Below, piece by piece: positions 49,978-57,871 of a stretch of 64,000 nucleotides of DNA (its first letter is position 1; each line of letters opens with the position of its first letter). Under the pieces are notes generated by a model that saw only the letters and a program-made list of their open reading frames with translations, made no database searches and was not told where the DNA came from. The position numbers and the translations under genes are program-made. The stretch comes from Crossiella equi (GTDB taxonomy: Bacteria > Actinomycetota > Actinomycetes > Mycobacteriales > Pseudonocardiaceae), in assembly GCF_017876755.1 (NCBI RefSeq), contig NZ_JAGIOO010000001.1, positions 6,185,786 through 6,249,785 on the forward strand, given 5' to 3'.

Positions 49978-51147
49978 TCAGTCGGCGAGCCGGTCCAGTC
50001 CCGCGCGCAGGTCGGCGATCAGCTCCGCCCCGTCCTCCAGCCCGACCGACAGCCGCACCAGCCCGACCGGGATGCCCATGGTGGCGCGCACCGACTCCTC
50101 CACGGTCACCGCGGGCGCGTTCACCAGGCTCTCGTACCCGCCCCAGGACACGCCGATGCGGAAGTGCCGCAGGGAGTCCACAAAGGACTCGACCGCGCGC
50201 ACGTCGTCGGTGGCCAGCTCGAAGCCCAGCAGGCCGGAGAAGCCGGTCAGCTGGCGGCGCGCCAGCTCGTGGTCCGGGTGCGAGGGCAGGCCGGGGTAGC
50301 GCACCTCGCGCACCTTCGGGTGGGCGGCCAGGAACTCCGCCACGGCCAGGGCGCGTTCGGCGTGCGCGGCCATCCGGATGCCCAGCGTGCGCAGGCCCTT
50401 GACCGCCTTGGCCGCGTCGTGCGGGGACATCGCCGCGCCGAAGAGCTGGTACTCGGTCAGGGACAGCGGGCGGATGAGCTCGGCCCGGCCGCACACCACG
50501 CCGCCCACCAGGTCGCTGTGCCCGCCGATGTACTTGGACAGCGAGTGCACCACCAGGTCCACGCCCTGGGTGAGCGGCTTCTGGTAGAGCGGGGTGGACC
50601 AGGTGTTGTCCATGACCGTCACCGCGCCCGCCGACCGGGCCAGCTCGACGACCGCGGCCACGTCCTGCACCCGGAAGGCCATGAAGCTCGGCGACTCGAA
50701 GTAGACCAGCCTGGTCTCCGGGCGCACCGCCGCCCGGGCCGCGGCCAGGTCCTCGGTGTGGGTGTGCGTCACGCCGAACTTGGCCAGGTAGCGCAGGAAG
50801 CTCGTGGTCGGGCCGTAGATCGCGCCCACCACCAGCACGTGGTCCCCGGAGCGGACCTGCGAGGAGATGGTCGCCGAGATCGCGCCCATGCCCGAGCCGA
50901 AGCACTTGGCCCGCTCCGCCCGCTCCAGCGCGGCCAGCTTGTCCTGGAGCAGCGCCACGGTCGGGTTCGTCCCGCGCCAGTAGACGAAGTTCTCGTCCTC
51001 GGCCCGGATCGCCTCGCCCAGGGCCCGCGCGGTCGGGAAGGTGAAGAGGGAGTTCTCGTAGACCGGCGGGTGCACGGCGCCGAGGAAGTGCTCGGCGTCC
51101 TCGCCCAAGCGGGTGCAGATCCAGTCGTCGCTGTACTCAGGGGGCAC
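49978..51147 (-). CDS. PLP-dependent Cys/Met metabolism enzyme (cystathionine gamma-synthase family)
   Basis: 389 aa. The PLP Lys is in VVHSLSKYIGGHSD, the phosphate-binding region in CFGSGMGAISATI, and AVTVMDNTWSTPLYQKPLTQGVDL is typical. The N-terminus (FLGAVHPPVYENSLFTFPTARAL) resembles PLP enzymes of the gamma-family that act on amino acids such as cystathionine, homocysteine or methionine; the exact reaction is unclear. GTG 51147; its upstream region is shared with the SARP remnant on the other strand. Confidence 0.88.
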   Translation of the reverse strand: MPPEYSDDWICTRLGEDAEHFLGAVHPPVYENSLFTFPTARALGEAIRAEDENFVYWRGTNPTVALLQDKLAALERAERAKCFGSGMGAISATISSQVRSGDHVLVVGAIYGPTTSFLRYLAKFGVTHTHTEDLAAARAAVRPETRLVYFESPSFMAFRVQDVAAVVELARSAGAVTVMDNTWSTPLYQKPLTQGVDLVVHSLSKYIGGHSDLVGGVVCGRAELIRPLSLTEYQLFGAAMSPHDAAKAVKGLRTLGIRMAAHAERALAVAEFLAAHPKVREVRYPGLPSHPDHELARRQLTGFSGLLGFELATDDVRAVESFVDSLRHFRIGVSWGGYESLVNAPAVTVEESVRATMGIPVGLVRLSVGLEDGAELIADLRAGLDRLAD

Positions 51148-51184
51148 GACGCGGAAGGCTAACCCAGGGGAAAGGAATCCGGCT

Positions 51185-51319
51185 GTGGAGTTCCGCCTGC
51201 TCGGCGGAGTGGCGGCGGTGCACGAGGGGGCGGCGCTGCCGCTGGGCCACACCCGGCAGCAGAGCGTGCTCGCGCTGCTGCTCGTCGAGGTCGGCCCGGT
51301 GATCCCTGCGCGTTCCTGG
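51185..51319 (+). pseudogene. Remnant of a SARP/BTAD regulator (first 45 codons)
   Basis: Starts GTG and reads EFRLLGGVAAVHEGAALPLGHTRQQSVLALLLVEVGPVIP, the beginning of a SARP winged-helix domain, then loses similarity at about 51310. The frame stays open into the DUF3817 gene, but the intervening text contains nothing SARP-like. The rest of the DNA-binding domain, BTAD and later domains are absent. Most likely a deletion remnant. Confidence 0.6.
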
Positions 51320-51394
51320 AACCCCTGCTCAGAGGGTGACCGCGATCACCGGCCACACTGGAGAGCGGACATTTCACCCGAGGGAGGGAGCGGC

Positions 51395-51706
51395 GTGTTC
51401 GCAACGCCCCAAGCCCGATTCCGGACGGTAGCCGTCGCCGAGGCGATTTCCTGGGCGGGCCTGCTGGTCGGCATGTTCTTCAAGTACGTCATGGTCGGCA
51501 ACGACATCGGGGTCAAGATCTTCGGCCCGGTGCACGGCGTGATCTTCGTGGCCTACCTGTTCGTGGTGCTCATGGTGCGCGAGCCCCTGCGCTGGGACGG
51601 CCGCACCACGGTGTGGGCGCTCATCGCGAGCATCCCGCCGTTCGGCACGATCGTCTTCGAGCGCTGGGTGAACAAGCGGGCGCAGGTCGCGCCCGTCACT
51701 CCGTGA
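51395..51706 (+). CDS. DUF3817 membrane protein
   Basis: 103 aa with three transmembrane helices. RFRTVAVAEAISWAGLLVGMFFKYVM...VKIFGPVHGVIFVAYLFVVLMV is the DUF3817 signature. GAGGGAGGGAG precedes the GTG. The last 11 bp overlap the convergent marR gene. Function unknown. In many actinobacteria it is found beside a MarR gene and a thiamine-binding protein, as here (from memory). Confidence 0.87.
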   Translation: MFATPQARFRTVAVAEAISWAGLLVGMFFKYVMVGNDIGVKIFGPVHGVIFVAYLFVVLMVREPLRWDGRTTVWALIASIPPFGTIVFERWVNKRAQVAPVTP

Positions 51707-52199
51707 AGTCGCCGGTGGCGTGACGGACCTTGGCCAGCAGGGCCGTGAGCTGCACGGTCTCCGGACCGCTCAGGCCCTGCAGGCCGAACCCGGCCTCCAC
51801 CACGGCCTCGGTGGCCACCTTCATCCGGTCGCGGCCCGCGTCGGTGATCGCCACCAGCGTGGTGCGGCGGTCGGTGGGGTGCGGCTCGCGCTGCACCAGC
51901 CCGTCGCTCTCCAGGCGGTCGACGATGTTGGTGACACTGGTGGGGTGCAGCTGCAGCCGCTCGCCCATCACCCGCATCGGCAGGCTGCCGCGCCGGGAGA
52001 AGGTCAGCAGCACCAGCGCCTCGTAGCGGGCGAAGGTGAGCCGGTGCGGTTTCAGCGCGTTGTCGACAGCGGACTGCACGATCTGCTGCACGCGCATCAC
52101 GCTGGTCACCGCGGCCATCGTCTCCGAGGGGCCGATGCGCTCCGTCCAGGATTCGGCGGCCCGCGCGATCGGGTCGAAGGGGAGTGGGTGGCCGCTCAT
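51696..52199 (-). CDS. MarR-family transcriptional regulator
   Basis: 167 aa. Winged helix: LTFARYEALVLLTFSRRGSLPMRVMGERLQLHPTSVTNIVDRLESDGLVQREPHPTDRRTTLVAITDAGRD, a full MarR domain. Divergent from the thiamine-binding gene with a candidate operator between them. The ligand is unknown. Confidence 0.92.
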   Translation of the reverse strand: MSGHPLPFDPIARAAESWTERIGPSETMAAVTSVMRVQQIVQSAVDNALKPHRLTFARYEALVLLTFSRRGSLPMRVMGERLQLHPTSVTNIVDRLESDGLVQREPHPTDRRTTLVAITDAGRDRMKVATEAVVEAGFGLQGLSGPETVQLTALLAKVRHATGDFTE

Positions 52200-52217
52200 G
52201 ACCTCTGAAACTAGCAG

Positions 52218-52236
52218 TGCGTACTGATCGGTAGCA
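52218..52236. promoter_or_regulatory. Candidate MarR operator
   Basis: TGCgTAC-TGATCG-GTAGCA, an imperfect inverted repeat 19 bp upstream of marR and about 53 bp before the divergent gene. Confidence 0.4.
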
Positions 52237-52288
52237 GCTCCAGGATGGATCTTTTTTCACAGTCCGTGGCCCAAGGAGGTCGAACCAG

Positions 52289-52588
52289 GTGCTTGTCGCG
52301 TTCAGCGTGGCCCCGTCCGGTGGACAGGACGGCGGGGTCAGCGAGGCGGTCGCGGAGGCGGTGCGCGTCGTGCGCGAGTCCGGGCTGCCCAACCGCACCG
52401 ACGCCATGTTCACCACGCTCGAGGGGGAGTGGGACGAGGTGATGGCCGTGGTGAAGGAGTGCTGCGAGGTCGTCGGCCGGTACGGCTCGCGCGTCTCGCT
52501 CGTGCTCAAGGCCGACATCCGCCCCGGGTTCACCGGGCAGCTGACCGCGAAGGTCGAGCGGGTCGAGGCCCACCTCTCCGAGGGCTGA
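52289..52588 (+). CDS. Thiamine-binding (MTH1187/YkoF-like, DUF77) protein
   Basis: 99 aa. [61 protein letters not shown] fits the MTH1187 fold family, small proteins shown in other organisms to bind thiamine or hydroxymethylpyrimidine. AAGGAGG lies 9 bp before the GTG. Divergent from marR. Confidence 0.85.
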   Translation: MLVAFSVAPSGGQDGGVSEAVAEAVRVVRESGLPNRTDAMFTTLEGEWDEVMAVVKECCEVVGRYGSRVSLVLKADIRPGFTGQLTAKVERVEAHLSEG

Positions 52589-52649
52589 ACCGCCTGGTCG
52601 GTGATGGTAGGTCGTCCTACTGTCGGTACGCCGACCTCGGGAGGTGCGC

Positions 52650-53657
52650 ATGGCCGCCGAATCCGGACGGGAGCGCTGGGTGCACCGCTACGCGGACGCC
52701 AAGCGCCGGGGGCAGGTGCGGGACGCGGACTTCACCACGCTGTCCGGCCTCGCGGTCGACCGGTCTACCGGCCTGAGCTTCTTCTTCGACGCGCACATCG
52801 ACTTCTTCAAGGAGATCGCCAAAGTCCGCGCCGCCCGCCGCATCTGGGCCCGCTGGCTGCGCGAGGTCTACGGCGCGCGCCCCGCGAAGGCGCAGTGGCT
52901 GCGGTTCCACACCCAGGCCGCGGGCGTCTCGCTCGCCGCGCAGCAGCCGGAGAACAACGTCGTCCGCACCGCCGTCGAGGTGTTGGCCGCCGTGCCCGGC
53001 GGTACGAACTCCTTGCACACCAACGCCTTGGACGAGGTGCTGGCGCTGCCCAGCGAGAAGGCCGCGCGCATCGCGCTGAGCACCCAGCAGGTGCTCATGG
53101 AGGAGACCGGGGTGCTCAACGTCGCCAACCCGCTCGGCGGCTCCTGGTACGTGGAGGCACTCACCGACCGGCTGGAGGCCGAGGCCGAGGCCGAGGCGAT
53201 CTTCGCCCGGATCAGGGAGCTGGCCGCGCTGGCCGTGCCGTCCGGGCGGCACCCGATCGGCGAGATGACCTCGGGCATCCTGCGCGGGATCGAGGACGGC
53301 TGGTTCACCGGCGAGATCGCCGACGCCGCGTTCGCCTACCGGCGGGCCCTGGAGAAGGGCGAGAAGAAGATGGTCGGGGTCAACGTGCACACCGGTGCCG
53401 GGGCCGACGACCTGGAGATCCTCCGGATCGGCCACGAGGTGGAGACCGAGCAGCGCGCCGCGCTGGCCGAGCGCAAGGCGCGGCGGGACCTGGCCGGAGT
53501 CGGCCAGTGCCCGGCGGAGCTGGGTTCGGCCGCCCGGGGCGGGGGCAACAGGGTCGAGCCGATGCTGGCCGCGGTCCGGGCCGAGGCCACGTCGGGCGAG
53601 GTCTGCGGCGTGCTGCGCCGCGAATGGGGAGTCCACACCGAACCCGCACGCTTCTGA
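52650..53657 (+). pseudogene. icmA-like methylmalonyl/isobutyryl-CoA mutase large subunit with in-frame internal deletion
   Basis: 335 codons, fully open, against roughly 520-570 for IcmA-type large subunits. Residues 1-36 (ERWVHRYADAKRRGQVRDADFTTLSG) match the normal N-terminus. From about residue 40 the sequence jumps to GLSFFFDAHIDFFKEIAK, which normally lies after about 200-230 more residues, then continues unbroken to the C-terminus (NNVVRTAVEVLAAVPGGTNSLHTNALDE; ETGVLNVANPLGGSWYVE). The first part of the TIM barrel with substrate-binding residues is gone. The junction is at 52753-52776, where ACCGG occurs twice. GGGAGG precedes the ATG. Probably inactive; a stable truncated function cannot be excluded. 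Confidence 0.8.
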
Positions 53658-53715
53658 TCAGGTGCCTTATCTAGCGATCAGCGGCCTTATCCGATGGTCA
53701 TTCAAAGGCTTTATC
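53656..53715. promoter_or_regulatory. 20-bp iterons upstream of the first GntA-like gene
   Basis: GATCAGNNGCCTTATC occurs exactly twice, at 53656-53671 and 53676-53691, and a weaker copy ends GGCTTTATC at 53715. Copies are spaced 20 and 24 bp, about two helical turns. They start at the mutase stop codon and end 41 bp before the next ATG, a position fitting a cooperative regulator. Confidence 0.6.
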
Positions 53716-53756
53716 TGGGTTTGTGCCGGGCTGGGTGGCTCGGTCTTAATGGCGAC

Positions 53757-54449
53757 ATGTCTCGCACAGCAGAAGCGGCTCAGGTTGACCTCCAAGAGGT
53801 TGTCGACCACGTGTCGGCCGAGGACTTCACCTGCCTCGGTGCGCGGGCTGCACTCCGCAAGAAGACGATCTCCGTGCACCATTACGGAGAATTCGGTGCA
53901 TCGGCCGAAATCGGACAAATGCACGAAGACCTGGTGACCTTCACTCGCACCACCCAGTTCTCCGCCAAGAGCTTCGCCAGCTTCGTGGCGGTCTTCGATG
54001 AGATGGACTGCCCGGCCGAGGCGCACTTCGAGCGCAGGCTGTGGGAGCTGCTGCAGGCCCTGCACGGGCACGACGCCGCCCTCGGGCACGGGTGGCACCC
54101 GGACTACGAGACCGACCCGGCCAGCCCCCGGTTCGCCTACTGCGTGGGCGGGCACCCGTTCTTCGTGGTCGGCATGCACCCCGGCGCGTCCCGGCCGACC
54201 CGGCGTTTCCGCAGGCCCGCGATGGTGTTCAACTCGCACATCCAGTTCTGGGCGCTCCAGGAGCACTTCTTCACCATGCGCGAGCGCATCCGGGAGCGGG
54301 AGATCGCCGCGCACGGCTCGGTGAACCCGAGCTTCCTGGCCTATGAGGACGAGGCCCGGCACTACGGGGGGCGCTTCACCGAGGGTGACTGGGCCTGTCC
54401 GTTCCGCGCCGCCGCCGGGGTGAAGGTGGGTGTGGCACTCCCAGGGTGA
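53757..54449 (+). CDS. YqcI/YcgG-family protein, GntA-like heme N-hydroxylase candidate (copy 1)
   Basis: 230 aa. The family pattern is present: [115 protein letters not shown]. YqcI/YcgG includes GntA, described as a heme-dependent N-hydroxylase in guanitoxin biosynthesis; by memory this sequence is closer to GntA than to Bacillus YcgG. No NRPS, PLP or arginine-modifying partner adjoins, so the substrate is unknown. ATG at 53757 has no clear ribosome site. A paralogue follows 71 bp downstream. Confidence 0.78.
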   Translation: MSRTAEAAQVDLQEVVDHVSAEDFTCLGARAALRKKTISVHHYGEFGASAEIGQMHEDLVTFTRTTQFSAKSFASFVAVFDEMDCPAEAHFERRLWELLQALHGHDAALGHGWHPDYETDPASPRFAYCVGGHPFFVVGMHPGASRPTRRFRRPAMVFNSHIQFWALQEHFFTMRERIREREIAAHGSVNPSFLAYEDEARHYGGRFTEGDWACPFRAAAGVKVGVALPG

Positions 54450-54520
54450 AGCGCACACCCGGTGTTGCGACTCCCTGATTGTTAGTCTCAGTTCGTGCTC
54501 CAGTCCCGTACAAATGCACC

Positions 54521-55240
54521 ATGACCGCTTCCGTCGATATCGAGGAGATCGCCTGGACGGCGATTTCCGAACGGATCGGGCAGGAATCATTCACCTGTCT
54601 TGGTGCTCGTGCCGCATTGCGCAAAGGCGCTGTCCGGCATCACCACTACCGAGCGCTCGGTGATCTCGCCGACGTCGAACGGCAGCACGTGGACATGTTG
54701 GAGTTCATTCGCGGCGCGACTTTCTCCGCGAAGAGTTTCGAGGTGCTGGTCATCACTTTCGACCCGGTCGAGCTCGCCGGGGAACTGGAGTTCGAGGCCG
54801 CGCTGTGGCGGCACCTGCAACTGCTGCACGACGTGGACGTGGCGGCGGGGTACGGCTGGCACGCCGGGTACGACAGCGACCCGCGGTCGGAGCACTTCGC
54901 CTTCTGCGTCGGCGGGCACCCCTTCTTCATCGCCGGGCTGCACCCCGGTGCGTCCCGGGGGACCCGCCGGTTCGCCTACCCGGCACTGGTGTTCAACTCG
55001 CACCTCCAGTTCTGGGCCCTGGAGGAGCACTTCTTCACCATGCGCGACCGCATCCGGGGGCGGGAGGTCGCCACCCACGGTTCGGTGAACCCCAGCTTCC
55101 TGGCCTACGCGCAGGAGGCCCGCCACTACGGCGGGCGGTTCACCGAACCGGCGTGGCAGCCGCCGTTCGTGCCCAGGGTGCGGGCGGTTCGGCAGGACCC
55201 TGCCGGGCCGTGCCAGGATGGGGACTGTGACAAGGCCTGA
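54521..55240 (+). CDS. YqcI/YcgG-family protein, GntA-like (copy 2)
   Basis: 239 aa. Same motifs as the preceding gene: [105 protein letters not shown]. The N-terminal 20 and C-terminal 25 residues differ between the copies. The tandem arrangement indicates gene duplication followed by divergence. Its last 14 bp overlap the start of the thioredoxin-TPR gene. Biochemical role proposed only by family. Confidence 0.78.
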   Translation: MTASVDIEEIAWTAISERIGQESFTCLGARAALRKGAVRHHHYRALGDLADVERQHVDMLEFIRGATFSAKSFEVLVITFDPVELAGELEFEAALWRHLQLLHDVDVAAGYGWHAGYDSDPRSEHFAFCVGGHPFFIAGLHPGASRGTRRFAYPALVFNSHLQFWALEEHFFTMRDRIRGREVATHGSVNPSFLAYAQEARHYGGRFTEPAWQPPFVPRVRAVRQDPAGPCQDGDCDKA

Positions 55241-56216
55241 TCCCCGCAAGACCGCCGCACTCTCCGCAGCCCTGTCCGGCGCGGTGGACCTGTCCGCGCT
55301 CAAGGCGCGGGCCGAGGCCTCCGCACGGCAGCCAGCCCGGCCCGCCGCGGCCGCCGCCGCGCCCGGGTCCGCCGCCCCGGCCCCGCAGGGCGGCGACGAG
55401 TGGGTCGTTGACGTCACCGAGGCCGACTTCCAGGCCCTGGTGGTCGAGCGCTCGCTTGAGATCCCGGTGGTCGTCGACCTGTGGGCCACCTGGTGTGGCC
55501 CGTGCAAGCAGCTCTCGCCGGTGCTGGAGCGCCTGGCCCGGGAGAGCGGTGGCAGCTGGCTGCTGGCCAAGGTCGACGTGGACGCCAACCCGCGCATCGC
55601 GCAGCTGTTCGGCGTGCAGTCGGTGCCCACCGTGGTGGCCATCGCCGCTGGCCAGCCGGTCGACGCCTTCGCCGGTGCCCAGCCCGAGCCGCAGATCCGC
55701 CAGTGGATCGGCAGCATCCTGGACGCGCTGCGCGACCGCCTGCCCGGCATCGCCGCGGCCGAGGCCAACCGCGGCGCGGTCGCCGAGGAGCCCGAGGAGG
55801 AGCCGGAGGACCCGCGCTTCACCGCCGCCGAGGACGCCTTCGAGCAGGGCGACTTCGCCGCCGCCGAGGCCGCCTACCAGGAGATCCTCAACGCCGAACC
55901 GGCCAACGAGCTGGCCAAGGCCGCGCTGGCCCAGGTCCGCTTCGCCGCCCGCGCCGAGGCCGCCGACCCGGCCGCGGTCACCCGGGCCGACGCCAACCCG
56001 GACGACCTGGACGCGCAGCTCGCCGCCGCGGACGCCGAGATCGCCGAGCAGCGCGTGGAGCAGGCCTTCGCCCGGCTGGTCGAGGCGGTGCGCCGCGCCG
56101 CGGGCGAGGACCGCGACCGGGCGCGCAAGCACCTGATCGACCTGTTCGAGCTGTTCGACCCGAGCGACGACCGGGTCGCCAAGGCCCGCCGGAACCTGGC
56201 CAGCGCCCTGTTCTGA
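55227..56216 (+). CDS. Thioredoxin-like tetratricopeptide protein (CnoX/YbbN type)
   Basis: 329 aa. N-terminal [13 protein letters not shown] tag region is conserved in actinobacterial homologues. The thioredoxin domain has an intact WCGPC, then [25 protein letters not shown]. Residues about 190-329 are TPR-like helices ([43 protein letters not shown]). In Escherichia coli the relative CnoX protects proteins from over-oxidation and hands them to chaperones. GTG 55227 is preferred over the ATG at 55218 because homologues start M-T-R-P. Confidence 0.9.
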   Translation: MTRPDPRKTAALSAALSGAVDLSALKARAEASARQPARPAAAAAAPGSAAPAPQGGDEWVVDVTEADFQALVVERSLEIPVVVDLWATWCGPCKQLSPVLERLARESGGSWLLAKVDVDANPRIAQLFGVQSVPTVVAIAAGQPVDAFAGAQPEPQIRQWIGSILDALRDRLPGIAAAEANRGAVAEEPEEEPEDPRFTAAEDAFEQGDFAAAEAAYQEILNAEPANELAKAALAQVRFAARAEAADPAAVTRADANPDDLDAQLAAADAEIAEQRVEQAFARLVEAVRRAAGEDRDRARKHLIDLFELFDPSDDRVAKARRNLASALF

Positions 56217-56225
56217 CCCGTGGCA

Positions 56226-56257
56226 CGTGTGAAGGCCCCGGCCGGGGCCTTCACACG
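56226..56257. terminator. Perfect 32-nt palindrome between convergent genes
   Basis: CGTGTGAAGGCCCCGG and its exact reverse complement, joined with no unpaired base, between the thioredoxin gene and the metallopeptidase gene. Bidirectional terminator. Confidence 0.75.
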
Positions 56258-56262
56258 TCCGG

Positions 56263-57723
56263 TCAGGCGCCGAAGTCCTCGACGCAGGGCGAGGCGCCGT
56301 CCATGAAGCCGATGCGGAAGGCCTCGATGCGGGCGAAGCCGGAGGGCACGTGCGTGCCGTTGACATCGGCGGCGATCAGGCTCTTGCCGGACAGCAGCTC
56401 GGCCACCGCCTCGTCCAGGTCCCCGGCGGAGATGCGCAGGCCCTGCACCGGGTTGCGGCCGCCGGTGGGCCGCTCCAGCAGGGCCCCGGCCCAGGAACCG
56501 ACCAGGCAGGCCGTGCGCAGGCCCGCGTTGGTGTCGTTGAGCGGGAAGCCGGTGTGCTTCTGCACGGACAGCACGTACCGCGAGGCCACCTCCGCGTAGG
56601 CGGCGAAGTCCCCGATGGCGCTGCCCTTCTTCATGCCCTTCTGCGGCTGCGCGCCGATCTCGGCCAGCCGGGCCAGGTCCAGGCTGATCGAGTTGTTGGC
56701 CGGGCAGTACGCGGCGGGCGTGGTGGCCTGGGCGTCCGGGCAGCTGATGGTGCCGTCGAGCAGCTCGGGCGGGGCGGCCCCGGAGTCCTTGAACACCACC
56801 TTGAGGTTGTCCACGATCTGGATGATGTTCGCGGAGTTGACGGTCAGGTTGCCGCCGGTGGTGTCCCCGGCCTTGAACGGCAGCTCGGTGATGCGGCGCT
56901 GGATCTCCGGCACGTCGATGGCCGCGCAGCGCACCGGCCCCTGGCTGAAGCCGAACTGGAACGCCGAGACGCGGTCGAAGGCGTTGCCGTGGGCGCCGCG
57001 CTTGGTGAAGGACTGCCCGACCTGGTCGCGCAGCGAGAACATCGTCTGCAGCACGTTGTTGAGCCCCTCGCCCGTGGACACCACGAAGTGCGGGGACTTG
57101 CCGTCGGCCACGTGCTTGAAGAAGGCACCGGTGAAGCAGTCCGCCTGCTGCTCGCTGACGATGGTCGGCGTGCCCGGCTTGGCCAGCCCGGCCCGCTGGG
57201 ACACCGCGTGCCCGATCTCGTGGGCGAGCACGGTGACCACGGCCAGCTCGCCGAACTGGTCGGACAGCATGGGCAGCAGCTGCCCCCGGTCCCAGGCGAT
57301 GGTGTCCTCGGACGGGCAGAAGAACGCGTTGACCAGGCCCTGGGTGTTGCTGCGGCACAGCACCATGCTGGGCCCGCCGGAGTCGTAGGAGACGAACCGG
57401 CCCACCTGCTTGTAGGGCTGCCCGAAGTCCTGGGGGAACCGCTGCGTCCAGTAGGCCTGCACGTCGGAGACGGCGTTGCGGGCGAGCACGTCGATGGGGC
57501 TCGTGCTCTCGTTCTCCACCTCGACGTCCCGCGCGGGCCCGGCCCCGGCGCGCACCCCGCTGGGCCCCTCGCGCACGGGGATCCCGGCGACCTTGCCCGG
57601 GTCGATGACGGCCCCGGCCCGTTTGGCCTCGCCCGGTACCCGCACGGCGCACCCGCCGAGCACCACCAACACCGACGCCGCGGCGACCGCCACCCGCGTC
57701 ACCCAACCCCTGGGCCTGCCCAC
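56263..57723 (-). CDS. HExxH zinc metallopeptidase-like lipoprotein
   Basis: 486 aa. Lipobox LGGC after a short Sec signal. Zinc-site motif VLAHEIGHAVSQR, then EQQADCFTGAF, which holds the likely third ligand, of the YpfJ-like neutral zinc metallopeptidase family. DTIAWDRGQLLPML and GNAFDRVSAFQFGF are conserved in the paralogue. GTG 57723 follows GAAGGAG. The substrate is unknown; it probably acts at the outer face of the membrane. Tandem with a paralogue at 57872-59260, about 40% similar by eye. Confidence 0.88.
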   Translation of the reverse strand: MGRPRGWVTRVAVAAASVLVVLGGCAVRVPGEAKRAGAVIDPGKVAGIPVREGPSGVRAGAGPARDVEVENESTSPIDVLARNAVSDVQAYWTQRFPQDFGQPYKQVGRFVSYDSGGPSMVLCRSNTQGLVNAFFCPSEDTIAWDRGQLLPMLSDQFGELAVVTVLAHEIGHAVSQRAGLAKPGTPTIVSEQQADCFTGAFFKHVADGKSPHFVVSTGEGLNNVLQTMFSLRDQVGQSFTKRGAHGNAFDRVSAFQFGFSQGPVRCAAIDVPEIQRRITELPFKAGDTTGGNLTVNSANIIQIVDNLKVVFKDSGAAPPELLDGTISCPDAQATTPAAYCPANNSISLDLARLAEIGAQPQKGMKKGSAIGDFAAYAEVASRYVLSVQKHTGFPLNDTNAGLRTACLVGSWAGALLERPTGGRNPVQGLRISAGDLDEAVAELLSGKSLIAADVNGTHVPSGFARIEAFRIGFMDGASPCVEDFGA

Positions 57724-57871
57724 CGCGTCGCTCCTTCGCACCCGATTCGTCCAGACCGTACCGCGCCTGGTCGCGGCCGTTGGCCGGTCCGGGCAGTTCG
57801 GTCCGGGCGGCCGTCGCTGAGTGGGACGAGCGGGCGGGCGGATTGGTTCAGCCGGTCGCGCGAACGGTTGC

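Noticed and set aside
48602-50905. Long N-terminal extension of the MalE-type protein
   Set aside because: Extension is a shadow of the PLP enzyme gene; lipobox signal and operator place the start at 49891.
53757-55240. Tandem YqcI/YcgG genes as a toxin-antitoxin pair
   Set aside because: They are paralogues of the same enzyme-like fold, each over 220 aa, and neither resembles a toxin or DNA-binding antitoxin.
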